A DNA stretch of 64,000 bases, from the NCBI GenBank assembly GCA_026686845.1, contig JAIVEN010000015.1:24967501-25031500 (forward strand), given 5' to 3'. The notes beneath the pieces are model-generated. The model ran no database searches and was not told the DNA's origin. It saw nothing but the letters and a program-made list of their open reading frames with translations. The number at the start of each line of letters is the position of its first letter. Position 1 is the first letter of the stretch. The translations under genes and the position numbers were made by a program. The stretch comes from Adenanthera pavonina (Eukaryota > Streptophyta > Magnoliopsida > Fabales > Fabaceae). Positions 22,093-34,636 of this stretch are shown here, in pieces.

Positions 22093-25000
22093 AGAACTCA
22101 AGTGTTTTTAATGGAAGTTGTTGATGATAGTAATGAAGAAGAATCTTGTGCAATTATTCCAACGGAAGATTTAGCACTTGTTCTATCTCTACATGCTCTA
22201 GTTGGTACAACTACTCTTAATACTATGAGATTAGTTGGTAGGATTAGAAAATGAATTTTGCATACACTTATTGACACAGGCAGTACTCATAACTTCCTGG
22301 ACAAAACTATAGCTTAAGAATTGCAAATTTGCTTAAAAAAATACCCAACCTATCATGGTTATTGTGGTAGATGGCAATACTATGCAATGTTATGTGGGGT
22401 ATGATGGTTTTTAATGGATTACACAGGGCAATGAATTAGAGGCAGATGTAATCTTATTACCATTGAGTGGATGTGATATGGTGATTGGAATGCAATGGCT
22501 CAATGCCTTGGGGTCTTGCTTGATTGTAAAAACCTCATGATGCATTTTATGTGGAAGGGAAAACAATTGAAGTTGTCTGCAGTTCCCAAGGAAAAAAATA
22601 AGATTATGATAGAAGAGAAGATGTTGAAGCTAATCTAATTGCAACCTAGTTGTTACTATATGCAAGTGATAACTTATCATGATCATATTTCTTGCTATAA
22701 CAAGCAGTAACTCAAACGGAAGATCTACCTCAAGAAATTTCTGAATTACTAAGTGATTTCAGTGACATTTTCAAAGAACCTAAATCATTACCTCCTAGTA
22801 GGGGGCCTCATGATCATCGAATTATTTTGAAAGAAGGGATCAATCCAATTAACTTGAGGCCATATCGATATCCATCTGTTCAAAAGGGACATTATTGAGG
22901 GACTTATTAAGGAAATGCTTGATACAGGGGTAATACAACATAATTCTTCCCCTTTTGCATCACCAATGGTGCTTGTTAAAAAGAAAGATGGTAGCTGGCA
23001 TATGTACATGGATTATCGAGCTTTGAATAAGGCCACAGTGAAGAATTCTTTCCCAATACCACTCATTGAAATTTTGCTAGATGAATTGAGTGAGGCACAT
23101 TTTTCTAAGTTAGACCTCCGCTCAGGTTATCACCAAATCAAGATGCGAGATGAGGATATTGAAAAAATTACATTTCAGAATCATGCTGACCACTATGAGT
23201 ATTTGGTCATGCCATTTGGTCTAACCAATGCTCCTTCTACTTTTCAGAAAATCATGAATTCTGTCTTTGAAAAGGTTTTACACAAGTATGTCTTAGTCTT
23301 CTTTGATGATATATTTATCTATAGTTATGATGTGTCAGCTCATGCACAACACTTACATGCTATCTTTGTGATATTGCAAAACCATCAATTTTATGTCAAA
23401 CGATCAAAATGTGCTTTTGCTATAAAAATTATTGAATATTTAAGGCATGTGATTTGTGGGGAAGAGTTTCTAAGAATCTTGAAACATTGAAAACTGTGAG
23501 GCAATGACCAACACCTAGAACTATTAAAGAGTTAAGAGGTTTCTTGGGCTTATCTAGATATTACAGGAGGTTCATACTAGGATATGACATTATTGCTAAG
23601 ACATTAATAGATTTGCTTAAAAGGGATGTGTTTTAGTGGACCCAAGAAGTAGAGCAAGCATTTATTGCACTTAAGAAAGCTCTCGTTACTACCCCAGTCC
23701 TTACATTACCTGATATGCAACAGTCATTTACCATTGAAACTTATGCATCTAGCTTGGGCATAGGTGATGTACTCATGCAGAATAATCATCCAATTGCTTA
23801 TGTAAGTAAAGTCCTTTCTCTTAGAAACCAAATGTTGTCATTATATGATCATGAGTTGCTTGCCATTGTTCATGTCATACAAAAATGGCATCAGTATTTG
23901 AGTGCTCAACCTTTCACAATCCTTACTAACCAGAAAAGTCTAAAGTTTTTATTGGAACAACAGTTGTCCACCCCCTCTCAATACATTTGGATTACCAAGG
24001 TAATGGGACCTTAGTATGAAATTAAATATAAAAAGGGAAAGGAGAATGCTGCTACAAATGCCCTATCTCGAGCATCTCATGGCGAGTTGTTACAAATGAG
24101 CATGTCTACTCTCTCAATTGAGTTGTGGTCCGAAATTCATGCTCAATGGCAGTCTAACAACACACTCAAATAAATAATAACTGAACTAACAATTGATCCT
24201 CAATCTCATCCTAAATTTCTATGGCAAAATGGGATGCTCACTCATAAAAATAGACTGCTGATTGGTCCAGAACAACAAGATTTGAAGCATACTTTATTGC
24301 AATGGCTTCATTCTTCTCTACTAGGAGGACATTCTAGTGCTAAAGCTACATATAAACGTGTCAAATCTTTGTTCTATTGGAAAGGGATGTGGGCTAATAT
24401 TAAGGCCTTTATACAGACCTATGAAACATGTTTATGTTGCCAATATGAAACTGTTGCATATCCTAGTCTCCTTCAGCCATTGCCTATTCCTTAAGGAGTA
24501 TGATAGAGTGTTGCTATGGATTTCATAGACAAATTACCCAAATTTACAGGTAACGAAGTTATTTGGGTGATTGTTGATCATTTAAGTAAATATTCCTATT
24601 TCATTACATTAAGTCATCCCATTACATTAGTGATAGGGATCCTTTCTTCACCAGCAAATTTTGGCAAGAATTTATAGGCAAGCTAGGAGTGGTGCATAAT
24701 TTATCCATTGCTTACCATCCACAATCGGATGACCAAAGTAAGGTTTTAAATCGACGCTTGGAGCAATATCTATGAAATTTCACCTAGCAAAATCCTAAAG
24801 ATTGGAGTAAATGGCTACCATTGGCTAAGTGGTGGTACAATACCACCTACCATACTGCTACTAGGATTACTCCCTTTGAAGTAATGTATAGGCAACCTCC
24901 TTCCCTACATTTACCTTACTTGCCTCATGAATCTACCATGGATGTAATTGACAGAACTTTAACGAGCTGAGAGCGTATGTTGTAGCAACTTAAAAACAAT

Positions 25001-25477
25001 TTAGAGCTTGTTGTTGATTGAATGAAACAACAGGCTGACAAACATTGCTATGAACACACATTTAAAGTGGGTGATTGGGTTTTTCTTAAGTTACAGCCTT
25101 ACAGACAATCTTCAATTGAGTATCATGCTAATAAGAAATTATCTCCTCATTATTATGGACCTTATCAGATTGAAGCCAAAGTTAATGTTGTGGCTTATAC
25201 ATTGAAGCTACCTCCTGGTCCTAAGGTTCATTTCACCTTCCATGTTTCTCTTTTGAAGAAATGCCTTGATCCTAATATTCTTGTGCATCCACTACCTGAT
25301 GTGTTTGAATCAGTTCAAGCACCTCATGAACCAGTAGCTATTCTTGATCGTCGCATGCTACCTTGACATAATAGGGCTGTTACACAAATTTTAGTTCAAT
25401 GGAAGGGGGAACTCCTACAAGAAGCTACTTGGGAAGTGTGGTATGACTTTCAAAGGAAATTTCCAGAGTTTATTTGA
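22093..25477 (+). pseudogene. gypsy pol: protease, RT, RNase H, integrase, chromodomain-like end
   Basis: Protease active-site word LIDTGSTHNFLD lies near 22270-22305. RT (22915-23490) has FASPMVLVKKKDGSW, KLDLRSGYHQIKM and the catalytic VFFDDIFIYS. RNase H (23715-24014) has ASSLGIGDVLMQ and LLAIVHVIQKWHQYL. Integrase has an HHCC-type head (24234-24494), MDFIDKLPKF with the first Asp, and DRDPFFTSKFW with the second. A stretch between the two Asp motifs seems lost. The GPY/F module is at 25022-25366 (YYGPYQI), and the end resembles a chromodomain. Several stops and frameshifts separate the pieces. Confidence 0.88.
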
Positions 25478-25521
25478 GCTGTCCATCCTTGAGGCCAAGG
25501 GTGATGTTATGGGAAGGGTAT

Positions 25522-25785
25522 TATTAGGAAACAAACATATTATGACATTATATTTTATGTTTCATGGAATTACCTATTATCTACTACTATGTCATTTAAT
25601 AGATGTTTGTTAGGCTGTGTCGTTTTGGTTTCAGGCCTATGTATTTGTATGCCTGAACACTTTTGAAGTTAGTTATGTGAATAGCGGATATCTTCTTTGC
25701 TTTCTCTCTTTCTTTTCTTCTCTCTTCTTCTTCCCTTCACTTTCTCAGTTTATCTTCCCACCAATTTCTTCTCTATACCTTAACA
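25522..25785 (+). repeat. gypsy 3' LTR
   Basis: Matches 10354-10616. It is preceded by GGCCAAGGGTGATGTTATGG, where the polypurine tract is expected. It may begin at 25505 (TGTTA), which would give TGTTA...TAACA ends. Confidence 0.88.
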
Positions 25786-26307
25786 AACTTGACAAATACT
25801 ACTTACTGAAGATGGATACCAACGAAAGAAGAAGTAACGATGGAGTTTGAGCACCAATCACCGCCAACGAAGGAAGGCGGCAATGAGAGTTGAACAACAC
25901 AGTGGAGATTGGACACGATGGATGGAATCTAGGGTGCTAGGGATTTTGATTTTGATCTTCAGATGTGAATCTAATTAGTTTAGGTAATTTTTTTTTAATT
26001 TCACTTTTTTATGAAATTATTATAAATTTATAATTATAACAAGACTAGATTTCTATGATGTGTGTTGCCTAGGCTATTAATTTAATTATTTATATGTTTT
26101 TATTGTATAATTATATTATACTTTAATCATATACTAAATTTTAATTATATAAATATTAATTTAAAATATTTGAAAAAATTATAATATATTAGTACTCAAG
26201 TCTCTAATGATGATAATTTATCAAGAAAATTGCAACATTGTTTAAATAATCAAAATGTGAAGAATAGTAATCTTGACCATGTAGGTGTTTTATTTTTTGG
26301 TCACATA
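25786..26307. other. unoccupied sequence between the gypsy element and SIRE-B
   Basis: AT-rich. No gene or element was recognised. Confidence 0.5.
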
Positions 26308-26312
26308 CCATG

Positions 26313-27960
26313 TGTTGAATTAAGTGTTTTGATGATTCCAAATCAACTTTTTAGATCTTGGAGAGAAGATATCAAAGGTGCATAAATGATCTCAAGTGGA
26401 GAAATTCAAGAAAAACTGACACAAGAATGGATGTAAAACCTACAGCCTTGTTTAAATTGAGTAAAAGACTTTGATTTGGCAAAAAGATGTTTTAAAACTA
26501 TGATTCTATGGAATATTTGAAAAACACCTACTAACAGACGAAGTTTGAAACACTTATACTGATATGCTGTTTTGAAAATTTGAACTTTGGCTTTGGAAAT
26601 TCGAATTTCGTATTGAAAATAAACAAGTCTGAAAAGAGGCTTCTTTGACAAATGAATTTTAACTTGAGAAATTCGAATTTTGATACTTGTCTGAAAAGAG
26701 CTTCCTCTGATAGATGAACTTTGACTTTTGAAAATTTGAATTTCAGACAAAATACAACTTATGAAAAATGAAAAATTCATCTGACGATATGACAAAGTTC
26801 ATCTGAAAACTAAGTTTGGAAAGAACATCAAAATGACTCACTGATAGACGAACTTTGAACATGAAAATTTGAATTTCAGAAATGAAGCTTGTGAGTCTGT
26901 TATAATGATATGTTGACATACGAATGATAGTATTCAGAAATTCAAACTTTATATTAAGTCTGAAAAGAGACCTCTCTGATAAACAAACTTTGCAGTTTGA
27001 AAATTTGAATTTTGAATAGTTGAACTATTGTGCCTTATTGAACTGCTCTCTAATAGATGAATTTTGAGTATCAAAATTTGAATTTCGAAGGCACTGTAGC
27101 AAAGTGGAACAACTATTCATACTTTTTAGAAGAACTTTAAACTTGAAAATTCGTATGTTCCTACATAGAAACATTTTCCAAAGACCAAAATTCGAACTTT
27201 ACTTCATGACAGACGAACTTTGAATGTTCAATGTTGAAGTCTTTAGCTTTCGGTCTCTGTGAAATTCATCTGTTGGCTAACCAAAATTTGAACTTTGAGT
27301 GTCAGAAGCATTAAATGCGGTTGGTGAACGGATAGTTTTTTAGAGTAATCATTGGGTAACTTCTCCAACGGATAGATTTTTTCTCTAACGTATAGTTGAG
27401 ACCTAAATCTATAAATATAACATTATTTGAAGTTGTGGGTAATGATTTTAACTTTGTAAATACTGAAATTCTGCCAAATCATCTACTCAAAGTCTCTTAC
27501 TCTCACATACTTCAATATTTGTACTCCAACTTTCATATACACTTTGATTAAGAGAGTTTATTCATTGTAAATAATCTTATCTTCATCTGGAAGAAAGATT
27601 TTCTTGTGAGGGGATATTACAAGGGATTGGGGAAGTACTTAGCTAGAGTGCAAAGAGAGAAAGTGTGAGCTCTAAAATAGAGCATCAACGCTGTACTGTG
27701 GCATTTGCAAAAAGCCCACTAAATTCTTGCAAGATAGTGGAAAATCTCAAGTGGTGGCTTGGGAACTGGACATAACTCAAGATTGAGAGACCGAACCAGG
27801 ATAAACATCTGTGTTTTCCCTTCTCTATTACTACTCTTACTGAATATTCATTTATACTCTGTTTTACTGTCACCTTTGCTTTCCTCACTTTCTTAAAGTT
27901 TTGCAAAAAATTTTAATCTTCCCAATTCACCCCCCTCTTGGGAAGTCAGCACATCTAACA
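26313..27960 (+). repeat. SIRE-B 5' LTR
   Basis: 1648 bp, starting TGTTGAATTAAG and ending ACATCTAACA. It carries the AAATTCGAATTT/ACAGACGAAC array (about 26520-27300), AACGG words (27324-27388) and a TATA box at 27410. Confidence 0.95.
27410..27417 (+). promoter_or_regulatory. SIRE-B 5' LTR TATA box
   Basis: TATAAATA in AATCTATAAATATAACATT, about 25-90 bases downstream of the AACGG words. Confidence 0.7.
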
Positions 27961-27962
27961 AG

Positions 27963-27978
27963 TGGTATCAGAACCCGG
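27963..27978 (+). other. SIRE-B primer-binding site
   Basis: TGGTATCAGAACCCGG, two bases after the LTR. Initiator Met tRNA type with one substitution (AGC to AAC). Confidence 0.88.
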
Positions 27979-28015
27979 TTTCCCAATCAAATGATTTAAC
28001 AGTTTATGAATTACA

Positions 28016-29815
28016 ATGGTTGGCTTTGGAGAAAGCATACAACCAGAGGGAAATAACACAAATAGACCACCTGACTTCAGTGGAGAATACTATGGATACT
28101 GGAAGATAAGAATACAAATCTATCTCCAGTCCATTGATCTGGATATCTGGTCCGTCGTCCAAAAGGGAGATTTTGTCCCCATGGTATTGCAGGATGATGG
28201 GAAGTATAGAGAAAAGCCAGAAGCTGAATGGAACGAGGAAGATAGAAGGAGAGTCTTGCTGAACTTCAAGGCAAAACACTACTTGGTCAGTACATTAAAT
28301 CAAGACGAATTCTACAGGGTCTCACAATGCTCCACAGCCAAGGATATGTGGGACACCTTGGAAATTGCTCACGAAGGAACATCTAGAGTTAGAGAAAACA
28401 AATTGAACTCCTGCATAGGAGAATATGAGAGCTTCATAATGGTTGAATGTGAGAGTATCAAAGAACTGCAAAAAAGATACACCCTTATCGTGAATCAATT
28501 AAAAAGTCTTGGCAAGGAGTACACTCAGACATAAAAGGTCAGAAAGATCCTCAGAGCTCTTCCTTTAGAATGGTAACCCAAAGTAACAACAATTAAGGAA
28601 GCTAGAGGAGAATCCATGGCATCTGTCACAGCCCTCTTCGGTAGCCTCAAAGAATATGAAGGAAAAATGAAGGCTCTCAAGGAGGCAGGACAAGACAGAA
28701 AGAAGAAGGGTTTTGCTTTGAAAGCTGGTGAGGGGAAAGAAGAAGAATCTGATGATGGAGATGAGCTAGATGAAGAAACTTTGACTATGATGGTCAGAAA
28801 ATTTGGAAGATTCTACAACAAGAAAAGAAACAAGAAATTCTTCAAGAAATGAGCAGCTGGAGATAGTAAGAAAGAAGGAAAAGAACCTGTCACTTGCTAC
28901 GAGTGCAAGAAGCAGGGACATATCAAATGGGATTGTCCACAATTCCTCAAGAAGCAAGAAAAAGAAAAGAAAGCTGCAGATAAAGGCAAGAAGAAAAGAG
29001 TGTACTTCTCATCAATCTGGGGCAACATCTCGGATGAAGAAGAAGATGATGAAGATAAAATTGCCAACATATGTCTGATGGCACTTGCATATGAAGAAGC
29101 TGAAATCCCATCCAACAGTGATCAGGAAGATGAGGTATATGAATCTGAACCTTCATATTCTGAATTACTGGATGCATTTCATGAATTGCATGATGAGTTC
29201 ATTAAAACTGCTAAAGAGCTCAAACAAGTTAAGAGAAAGATTAACTAGTTAGAATCTCATCATAACATCTCTGAAACTGCTCATCTGCATATTATTGAAT
29301 CTGCTTGCTGTAAATCATGCATTGAATTAAAGCAAACCAATGACTATCTGGTGAAAAGCATGTTTAGACTCACTAAAGGAAAAGATATGTTATTTGCTTT
29401 AATGGGGAGTCAAGGAATAACACAGGGAAAGGCTGGACTTGGCTATGACCCTTGTGCAGTAAAAGAAAAGATTAGGAAGAAAAATCAAAATGTATATATG
29501 AGACATTTTGTGCATGATAGTGGCAGTAAAAAGAAAGACCATATTTCACGACATATTGAATCCTATGATCAACCAAAGCATAGAAAACAAAAATATTATC
29601 TGCATTGCTTTCTTCTTGCATCTCAATCCAGCAGTCCCTTTACCACCTGTCACTTCTGTAACAAGAAGGGACATGTTTCCAATTCATGTGCTTTAAAGAA
29701 AAATGGACTTGACAGGAAGGTTAAATGGATTCCCAAAGGTACATTTGTATCTAAGGAAAATACTATTGACAGAAAAGGACCTAAGCAAATTTGGGTACCT
29801 AAAAAGAAAATATAA
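28016..29815 (+). pseudogene. SIRE-B gag (UBN2 domain, two CCHC knuckles)
   Basis: Starts MVGFGESIQPEGNNTNRPPD. The UBN2 core holds YGYWKIRIQIYLQSIDLDIW and STLNQDEFYRVSQCSTAKDM. Knuckle 1 is CYECKKQGHIKWDC, near 28896-28937. An acidic stretch (about 29025-29160) and a coiled-coil-like ELHDEFIKTAKELKQVKRKI follow. Knuckle 2 is CHFCNKKGHVSNSC, near 29650-29691. The end is WVPKKKI. At least four in-frame stops break it (about 28532, 28575, 28850 and 29248). Frame is otherwise mostly kept, so decay is mainly by point change. Confidence 0.92.
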
Positions 29816-29829
29816 ACTTTGTCTTGTAG

Positions 29830-32472
29830 TTTTGTCTTAAAGCTAGAAAGAGCAATAAATGGTATATAAGTGCTCAAGTCATATGACTGGTGATAAGGAG
29901 AAGTTCATCACCCTTAGAAACAAGAAAGGAGGAAAGGTAATCTTTGGAGGTGATCAATATGGCTAGTTGGCATTGGCATTGTGGGCAAGAATCCAGAAAT
30001 ATCCATTGAAGAGGTGCTGTTTATAATTGGCCTCAACCACAATTTGCTAAGTATGAGCTAGACATGTGATAAAGGAAACTGGGTATTGTTTGACTCAAAG
30101 TTCTGCCTGGTCATCCGAAAAAGTGATCACAAAGTAATCCTCAAGGCTCAAAGGGATGGTAACTGTTATACTATTGATCTTGATGAACTTCCTCCCTTAG
30201 ATTCTGTCTGTTTGATTAGTCAGAATAATGATAGTTGGTTGTGGCATAGAAGGTTAGCACATTTTAAAATGAATTAACTATCAAAACTGGTTAAAAATGA
30301 GTTAGTCATTGGCCTACCAAAAATTTCTTTTGAAAAAGACAAAGAATATGATGCATGCCTAAGAGAAAAACAAACTAAATCATCATTTAAATCTAAAAAC
30401 GTAGTCACTACATCTAGACCTCTACAACTATTACATATGGATCTGATAGGACCATCTAGAGTTAAGAGCATTGGTAGAAATCTTTATGTTCTTGTAATTA
30501 TGGATGATTACTCTAGATTTACCTGGACATTGTTTCTTTCTTCTAAAAGTGATACGTTTGATGCATTTGTAACCTTAACTAAGAAAGTGCAAAATGAGAA
30601 AGGTACTTCTATTGTGTCTATCAGGTCTGGTCATGGAGGAGAGTTTGAAAATTTACACTTCCTGGAGTATTATGATGAGCATGGAATTGATCACAACTTC
30701 TCAGCTCCAAGAACTCCTCAACAAAATGGAGTGGTGGAAAGGAAGAACAGAACAATTGGAGAGATGGAAAGAGCAATGCTAAATGAAAAGGAACTCTCTC
30801 AAGTATTCTGGGCTGATGCAGTAAACACAGCAAATTACATCATACATAGAGCCTACATCAGATCAATTCTTGGGAAGACTCCTTATGAGCTATACAAAGA
30901 AAAGAAGCCAAACCTCTCACATCTACATGTATTTGGCTGTAAGTGATTTATCCACAACAATGGAAAGGAGAATTTAGGTAAGTTTGATGCCAAACCTGAT
31001 GAAGGTATATTTCTGGGCTATTCTAGTAGGAGTAAAATGTATAGAGTTTTTAACAAAAAGTCTAAATTAGTAGAAGAATCTATGCATGTAGTGTTTATTG
31101 AAAATGAAACTGTTTCTAAGCATGTTACTGATGAAGATGATCTTATTTCAAACTTTAAGAACTTAGACCTTTCTGAAGAAGATAAAATTGAACCTCCAAA
31201 AATATCTAAATCTATTAACATAGAGGAAGATATTCAGGAGAAAGATTTTGAGGATGAGAATAATGAAGAAATATCTCAAGAACTCCCTAAAGCTTGGAGA
31301 TATCAAATGAATCATCCTGTTGATCAAGTAATTGGGGATGTTCAAGAGAAAGTTAAAACCAGAAACAGTTAAGAGATCAGATAATAAACTGTACTTTCAT
31401 CTCTCAAATTGAACCTAAATGTACTGAAGAAGCCTTAACTGATGAATACTGGATTTTAGCTATGCAAGATGAGTTGAATTAATTTTGAAAGAAATCAGGT
31501 TTGGGATTTAGTACCTAAACCCAAAAATCATCCTATCATTGGCACTAAATAGGTTTTTAGAAACAAACTTGATGAATCTGGAATAATAATCAGAAATAAA
31601 GCTAGACTGGTTTCTAAAGGATATAATCAAGAAGAAGGTATTGATTTTGAAGAAACCTTTGCTCCAGTGGCTAGATTAGAAGCAATTAGAATTCTATTAG
31701 CATATACATGCATGAAAAATATAATGTTATATCAAATAGATGTAAAGAGTGCTTTTCTTAATGGATATATCATGGAAGAAGTTTATGTAGACCAACCTCC
31801 AGGCTTTGAGGACTCAACAAAACCAAACCATGTTTATAAACTGAAGAAAGCTCCTTATGGTTTAAAGCAAGCCCCTAGAACATGGTATGAAAGATTAAGC
31901 AATTTTCTAACTAAAAAGGGGTTTAACAGAGGAAAAGTAGATACTACTTTGTTCATTAAGAAAGAAAATAAAGATTTACTTATTATTCAAATTATGTTGA
32001 TGATATTATATTCGGTGCTACTAATGAATCTCTTTGCAAGAATTTTTCTAAGCTAATGCAGGGAGAATTTGAAATGTCAATGATGGGTGAGCTCAACTTC
32101 TTCCTTGGATTACAAATCAAGCAATGTGATGATGGTATCTTTCTCAATCAATCCAAGTATATGAAAGAATTGTTAAAAAAGTTTGGGATGGAAAACGCTA
32201 AGCCAATGGGAACACCTATGGCTACTACAACCAAGCTTGATATGGATGAAGGAGGAAAAATGTTTGACATAACTTAATATAGAAGAATGATTGGATCTCT
32301 GCTATACCTAACTGCCAGCAGACCTGACATCATGTTCAGTGTCTGTATGTGTGCAAGGTTCCAGTCATGTCCCAAAGAAATGCAACTGCTGTGAAGCGTA
32401 TATTCAGATATCTTATTGGAACATCACAGATGGGTCTTTGGTATCTAAAGGGCAATAGAGAAGATATCAAAG
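29830..32472 (+). pseudogene. SIRE-B pol, first part: protease to RT and start of RNase H
   Basis: Protease remnant SSHMTGDKEKFITL (about 29875). GAG-pre-integrase WLWHRRLAHFKMN. Integrase (30437-30946) has LHMDLIGPSRV with the first Asp. Its second-Asp motif reads IRSGHGGEFEN, with Gly at 30629-30631 where SIRE-C has Asp. PQQNGVVERKNRT holds the Glu. RT (31667 onward) has YQIDVKSAFLNGY and KAPYGLKQAPRTWYERL. A one-base loss just before the YVDD motif (near 31993) shifts the frame. The TASRPDIMFSV block ends at the insertion of SIRE-C at 32473. Confidence 0.93.
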
Positions 32473-33012
32473 TGTTAGCAAGGCTGACTTCCCAATAGGG
32501 GGGTGAATTGGGAAGATTGAAATTTTTCTGCACAAAGTGAATGGGTGAAGAAAGTAAAGTGTAATAAAGCAATGTATAAACAGAGTAAACTGAAAAGTAA
32601 TAATAGAGAGAAGAACACTCAGTAATTTATCCTGGTTTGGTCTATCCACTTGACCTACGTCCAGTCCCCAAGACACCTCTTGAGATTTTTCCACTATACA
32701 GCAAGAATTCAATGGGCTTCTTGCTAATGCCTCAGTACAACGAGTATGCTCTGTTTTCTGGAGCTTTCTCACTCTCTCTAAGCACTTCTACAATGTGCTT
32801 CCCAAACCCCTTGTGATTTCCCCTCACAAGTAAATCTATCTTCCAGATGAAGAATAGATTGTTTACAAAGATATAACTCTCCTGAATAGAGTAGATATGA
32901 AGGTTAAAGTACAGATATTGAAGTTAGAGAGTAAAAGCTTTTGAGAAGAGAATTTGGCAGTAATTCAGTATATACAAGTTTTATTCTTGTCCCAACACTT
33001 CAAATGATGTTG

Positions 33013-33020
33013 TATTTATA
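33013..33020 (-). promoter_or_regulatory. SIRE-C LTR TATA box
   Basis: TATAAATA on the minus strand, in AATCTATAAATACAACATC. The same site recurs in the other SIRE-C LTR at 43341-43348. Confidence 0.7.
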
Positions 33021-33056
33021 GATTTAGGTCCCAACTATTCGTTAGAGACAAAATCT

Positions 33057-33106
33057 ATCCGTTGGGGAAGTTATCCAACGGTTACTTTGAAAAATTATCC
33101 GTTAAC
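33057..33106 (-). promoter_or_regulatory. cluster of MSA-like AACGG motifs upstream of the TATA box
   Basis: On the minus strand: TTAACGGATA, AACCGTTGGATA (CCAACGGTT on the other strand) and CCCCAACGGATAG. They resemble the mitosis-specific activator core bound by plant MYB3R proteins. The cluster is well kept in SIRE-B and SIRE-C and in the 51925 solo LTR. Confidence 0.5.
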
Positions 33107-34320
33107 CAACCGCATTTAATGCTTCTGACATACTGAAATTTGAATTTTGGTTGGTCAACAGACGAATTTCGAAGGAACCGAAGGTTAAAGCTTCAAACGT
33201 AAAAATACGAAGTTCGTCTGTTCACGAAGTGAAATTCGAATTTTGAAACTTATACAATGTTTTCACGTTGTGACATACGAATTTTCAAGAAGAAAGTTTT
33301 TCTGTTAAGTATGAACAGTGTTTTCAATTTTCTACAGTGCCCTCGAAATTCGAATTTTGGAAGCCCAAAATTCGTATGTTCCTTGTTCGTTCAAGAAGGC
33401 ACAGTAGTTCACTTTCTTCAAAATTCGAACTTTGAAAGATTGAAGTTCGTCTGTCAGAGAGATTCTTTTCAGACTAACTTCAACATTTGAAGTTTACAAA
33501 ACCCTGTCATTCGTATGTCAATATTTCATTCCAACAGACTCACAACTTAGCTTCTGAAATTTGAATTTTAATGTTCAAAGTTCGTCTGTCAGAAAGCAGT
33601 TTTGAAACTTAAATTGTTCTTGATCTCAGATGAACATTAACATTGTTTCAGATGAATTTCTTCCATTTTCATAAGTTGTGTTTTGTCTGAAATTTGAATT
33701 TTGAAGACTCAAAGTTCGTCTGTTTCAAAGAAGCTTCTTTCAGGCTTATATGAAAATTCGAATGTTGGAAAGCCAAAGTTCGTCTGTCAGATAGTATTTT
33801 TGAAACTCAATTTCTTCTTGATTTCAGATGAACTTTAACATTGTTTCAGACGAATTTCTTTGGTTTTCACAAATTGCATTCAGTTTGAAATTCGAATTTT
33901 GAAGACTTGAAGTTCGTCTGTCACTAAAGGCATCTTTCAGACTCATATGGAAATTCGAACTTTGGAGAATCAAAATTCGTCTGACAGATAGACATCTCTT
34001 CAGACTTGTTCAGTTTTAGCTCGAAATTTGAATTTGCAAAGTCGAAGTTCAAATTTCTCATCTGACAGTTCAGTTTAAACTTCTCAAACTTCGTCTGTTT
34101 GTGGGTGTTTTTCAAATGAGTCATAAAATCAAGGTTTAAAAACATCTTTTCTTCAAATCAAAAACTTTTACCCATTCATAACTAAAGTTAAAGATCCTAC
34201 AGTAGATCTAGCAGCAATTACTTAGAAATTCTTCACTTGAAACACTTTGGGCTCCTTTGATATCTTCAATCCAAGCTCTTGAGAGTTGATTTGGAATCAT
34301 CAAAACTTCTTGATTCATCA

Positions 34321-34334
34321 TTCTCCCCCTTTTT
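34321..34334 (-). other. SIRE-C polypurine tract
   Basis: AAAAAGGGGGAGAA on the minus strand directly abuts the 3' LTR. A second tract, GAGGGGGA, lies at 34391-34398. Duplicate tracts are typical of Sireviruses. Confidence 0.85.
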
Positions 34335-34636
34335 GATGATGACAAAACATCTTACAAACTGGATTAGTACTTGGGTTTGCTTTTACAAGCTCCCCCTCAA
34401 CATATGCAACATATTTCAAAAGATATCATATACAGCAGATCAACTGAAGATATTCAAAGAGTAATATGCACAAATCATTGCAACCAATAAATTCATTTAT
34501 TTCAATACTTAAGCTTTACAGAGATAAAATTAATCGAAGTTCTAATACACAATACAAAATGCAAACATTCACAACAGAAACAAAAACACAAAGCACTACA
34601 AGAGGACTCAAGCCTAAGATTTAAACAAGTCTTCAA

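Larger units (their letters stand above)
10354..25785 (+). mobile_element. Ty3/gypsy chromovirus, decayed, with SIRE-A nested in gag
   Basis: Two matching LTRs of about 263 bp (10354-10616 and 25522-25785) bracket an initiator-Met-type primer site, a gag remnant, and protease, RT, RNase H and integrase remnants. The order RT, RNase H, integrase is that of Ty3/gypsy, and the final reading ends in a chromodomain-like ILVQWKG...EATWE segment, so a chromovirus. The gag is split at 11533/21931 by SIRE-A. Without that insertion the element would be about 5 kb, normal for the group. It has many stops and frameshifts and cannot be active. No clean target duplication was found. Confidence 0.9.
32473..34320 (-). 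repeat. SIRE-C 3' LTR
   Basis: 1848 bp. It holds about ten AAATT(C/T)GAATTT-like palindromes and about eight TTCGTCTG companions between 33125 and 34100. AACGG words lie at 33057-33106 and the TATA box at 33013-33020. Confidence 0.95.

Noticed and set aside
10330..25795. A target duplication for the gypsy element
   Set aside because: Neither possible LTR start (10345 or 10354) gives five matching bases with the AACTT that follows 25785.
33120..34110. Regular short repeats resembling a CRISPR array
   Set aside because: The repeats are degenerate, vary in spacing, occur in both orientations, and sit in plant LTRs. There are no cas genes and the genome is eukaryotic.
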